Source: Paramecium tetraurelia
Lineage: Eukaryota; Ciliophora; Oligohymenophorea; Peniculida; Parameciidae
Direction: 5' to 3'
DNA length: 64,000 bases
Assembly (NCBI RefSeq): GCF_000165425.1
Contig: NW_001799177.1
Coordinates: 310,001 to 374,000, forward strand
Shown here one piece after another: positions 61,932-64,000 of the stretch. A program made the translations under genes and the position numbers. Below the pieces are notes generated by a model. The model searched no databases, was not told the DNA's origin, and saw nothing but the letters and a program-made list of their open reading frames with translations. The stretch's first letter is position 1. The number at the start of each line of letters is the position of its first letter.

Positions 61932-64000
61932 ATGGAGAAATGTTATAAACTAATTGAACGACAAATGTATGCTGAAGCCTTGGCATCTTTAACGTAGATA
62001 TTAAAAAGAGAGATTGAAAATCCTTAATTGGAAACAATTTATTTGATTTAGCATATTCTAAGCCAAAGTTAAAGATATAAGAATTTGCAAATCAAAATTT
62101 TAGAAATCGTAAAACAAGATGAGAACGAAGAAGAAGTAGATGACGATAAATATTTCAATCTAGTGCTGGATTTAATTAACCTTTATATAGATTAAAATAA
62201 TATCTAACAAGCAAAAAATTGGTCAAAACAATTGAAAAAATATGTACAAGGCATCTAATATAATGAATCTTTGTTGTATCTGGTTGAAAATCTAGATAGC
62301 ATGCTTTAATCCAAGTAAAAAAATATTGATTTGAAAGAACAAGTAAATAAGTTGTTTATGAAAGCTTCAAACATATGAAGAATTGTCTGAATTGGAGAGA
62401 AAGACTAAATATTTTGAATAGGATGGTATGCCTGCCTACTTGATACCAACTAGATGGTTCAATAAGTGGAAAAGTTATGTAACTGACACAGCCTTAGAAT
62501 TGCCTAATGAAAATTTGAATATCGAGAAAGAAATAGAGGTCTTAGAGAACATATTTAATGTTTCAAACGATCTTGACATTGAAGAATAAATTACTGCTCC
62601 AGGTCCGATCAATGGATTTTAATTGATTTAGGCTCAGTCTACTCTTGAATTGGATCCCTTTGGTCCAAAGTCATATACGAATTATATTTTAAAAGAAAAT
62701 ATAAGAGAAGGAGCGGATTTTATATTGGTTGGACACAAAATATTAGAATATTTCAAGAATATTTATGGTGGATTTGAGATCAAAAGATTAATAGTGGAAC
62801 ATAGCCAAACACATTAAAAATATGTTGATGTAATAAGCTGATTAAAATATGAATAGTTAGTACCAAGGATGATACAATATATCATATTACCAAACGAGGA
62901 GAAACATAGAATTAGATTAATAACTGCAAATAGTAGTGATTTAATTTTAGATTTGTGTAAGAAAGTGAATAGAATATTGAAGTTGAATAATGAGGTGAGA
63001 TGGTGGAAATTTAATGATTCTTAGAGTCAACAGGACTTTATAAAGAACCTATAAAGAAGAGAACTATATAAATAGATATCTGCAAAGGTCCTAGAAAAGA
63101 CCACAATGATCGATGAAATTAATTTCTCAAGTTCAGATTTATTTATTTGTGAAATTAAATATGGTAGGGATTGGTAGATGAGTGAAATTGATACAAAGTC
63201 GATGTCTTCTTTCAAAAGTAAAATTAATATATCTGATGTTCCTAAAATCATAAATGATTCTCGTAAAGGTGTGACAGGTCTATAAAATCTAGGCAACACT
63301 TGTTTTATGAATGCTGCCTTATAGTGTTTAAGTAATACTTACGAATTAACTGAATACATGGTTAGCAACGAATTCTTTTAGCATTTGAATTGTGATAATC
63401 CTTTGGGAACTAAAGGAGCCTTGGCAACTGCCTATGCTGAATTGATGAAGATAATGTGGTATGGAAATAACTCAGCAGTTAGTGCTTACGATTTAAAAAG
63501 AGTGATTGGTAAGTTTGCTCCTCAATTCTATGGGTATGGCTAATAGGATTCACACGAATTCTTATCATATTTATTAGATGGTTTACATGAGGATTTAAAT
63601 AAGGTTCTCGTTAAACCCTTTGTGAAAGAAGTTGAAATAACAGATGAAACTGATTTTGAAGCCTCTCGAATATTTTGGAATAATTATATTCTTAGGAATT
63701 AAAGTAAGATTCAATAATTGATGGTTGGTCAATATAAGTCAACTCTAGTTTGTCCAAATTGTCATAGAGTTTCAAAAACTTTTGATCCCTATATGAGTCT
63801 TTCGCTTCCAATCCCATCATACACATTAATACAATTATCCATGTATTTTATATATCAGAATGGGAAGATACCTTTAAAAATATAACTTAATCTTACAAGT
63901 GATCAAGATGCCAATTACATTGGATAGGAATTGTAGAAATCTTTAAATATTGAATAAGAATAGATGAATTTTATTTTATTAAAAGATCATTTGATAAGGG
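61932..64000 (+). CDS. ubiquitin-specific protease, 3' end beyond window
   Basis: Deubiquitinase of the USP4/11/15 type. Start [20 protein letters not shown]; about 140 helical residues, then a DUSP-like domain ([36 protein letters not shown]) and a linker. The catalytic domain begins [19 protein letters not shown] with the active-site Cys, then the [20 protein letters not shown] box and the zinc-binding CPNC of the fingers. The His box should lie beyond base 64000. The frame is open at the window edge. Small introns occur near 62360-62380 and 62825. Confidence 0.9.

Overview
The window reads as macronuclear-type DNA of a ciliate close to Paramecium. It is about three-quarters A+T. Recognisable proteins (transhydrogenase, protein kinase G, L13, ATG8, USP) read through only if TAA and TAG encode glutamine and TGA is the sole stop. 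Genes are packed tens to a few hundred bases apart on both strands, and the frames are broken by very small introns of about 18-36 nt that start GT(A). Boundaries given here come from splicing by eye; where a start or a splice is a guess, the entry says so. No CRISPR array, insertion sequence, LTR element or telomere repeat was seen.

Layout. 1-8.2 kb: a PHD-finger gene running off the left edge, a disrupted gene that looks mitochondrial, a full-length mitochondrial NAD(P) transhydrogenase, an ARMC9-like LisH protein and a small helix-turn-helix-like protein. 8.2-13.4 kb: a divergent LETM1-like protein, a Q/N-rich protein, a trichocyst matrix protein and a short basic protein. 13.8-20.8 kb: a hybrid histidine kinase/response regulator and a large poly-Q protein. 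21-31.4 kb: a canonical calcium-dependent protein kinase (CDPK), one tRNA-Gly, a multi-pass membrane protein, ATG8, an MFS transporter, a second CDPK-like kinase with degenerate catalytic residues, a DHHC palmitoyltransferase, a coiled-coil protein and a second helix-turn-helix-like protein. 33-38 kb: an arrestin-fold protein with a long acidic tail, a VTT-domain membrane protein and a Ser/Thr kinase. 38.6-46 kb: an EF-hand protein, a Cgr1/CCDC86-like rRNA-processing factor, two unknowns, a pepsin-like protease, a PEX11-like protein and a basic unknown. 46-64 kb: a B-box/WD40 protein, a TRF4-type poly(A) polymerase, a Q-rich unknown, cGMP-dependent protein kinase, ribosomal protein eL13, an unknown, an SF-assemblin/giardin-like protein, an unknown, and the 5' part of a ubiquitin-specific protease.

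The genes do not form an operon or pathway. Themes that recur by chance or biology are calcium/cyclic-nucleotide signalling (two CDPK-type kinases, an EF-hand protein, PKG), secretion and the ciliate cortex (trichocyst protein, SF-assemblin, ARMC9) and mitochondria. Several gaps longer than 300 bp contain frames that look coding but carry in-frame TGA or unexplained frame changes. The simplest reading is gene relics, which fits the whole-genome duplications and gene loss known in the Paramecium aurelia group. The most unusual signal is splicing: at least ten introns needed to keep conserved proteins in frame end in AAG rather than the expected TAG.
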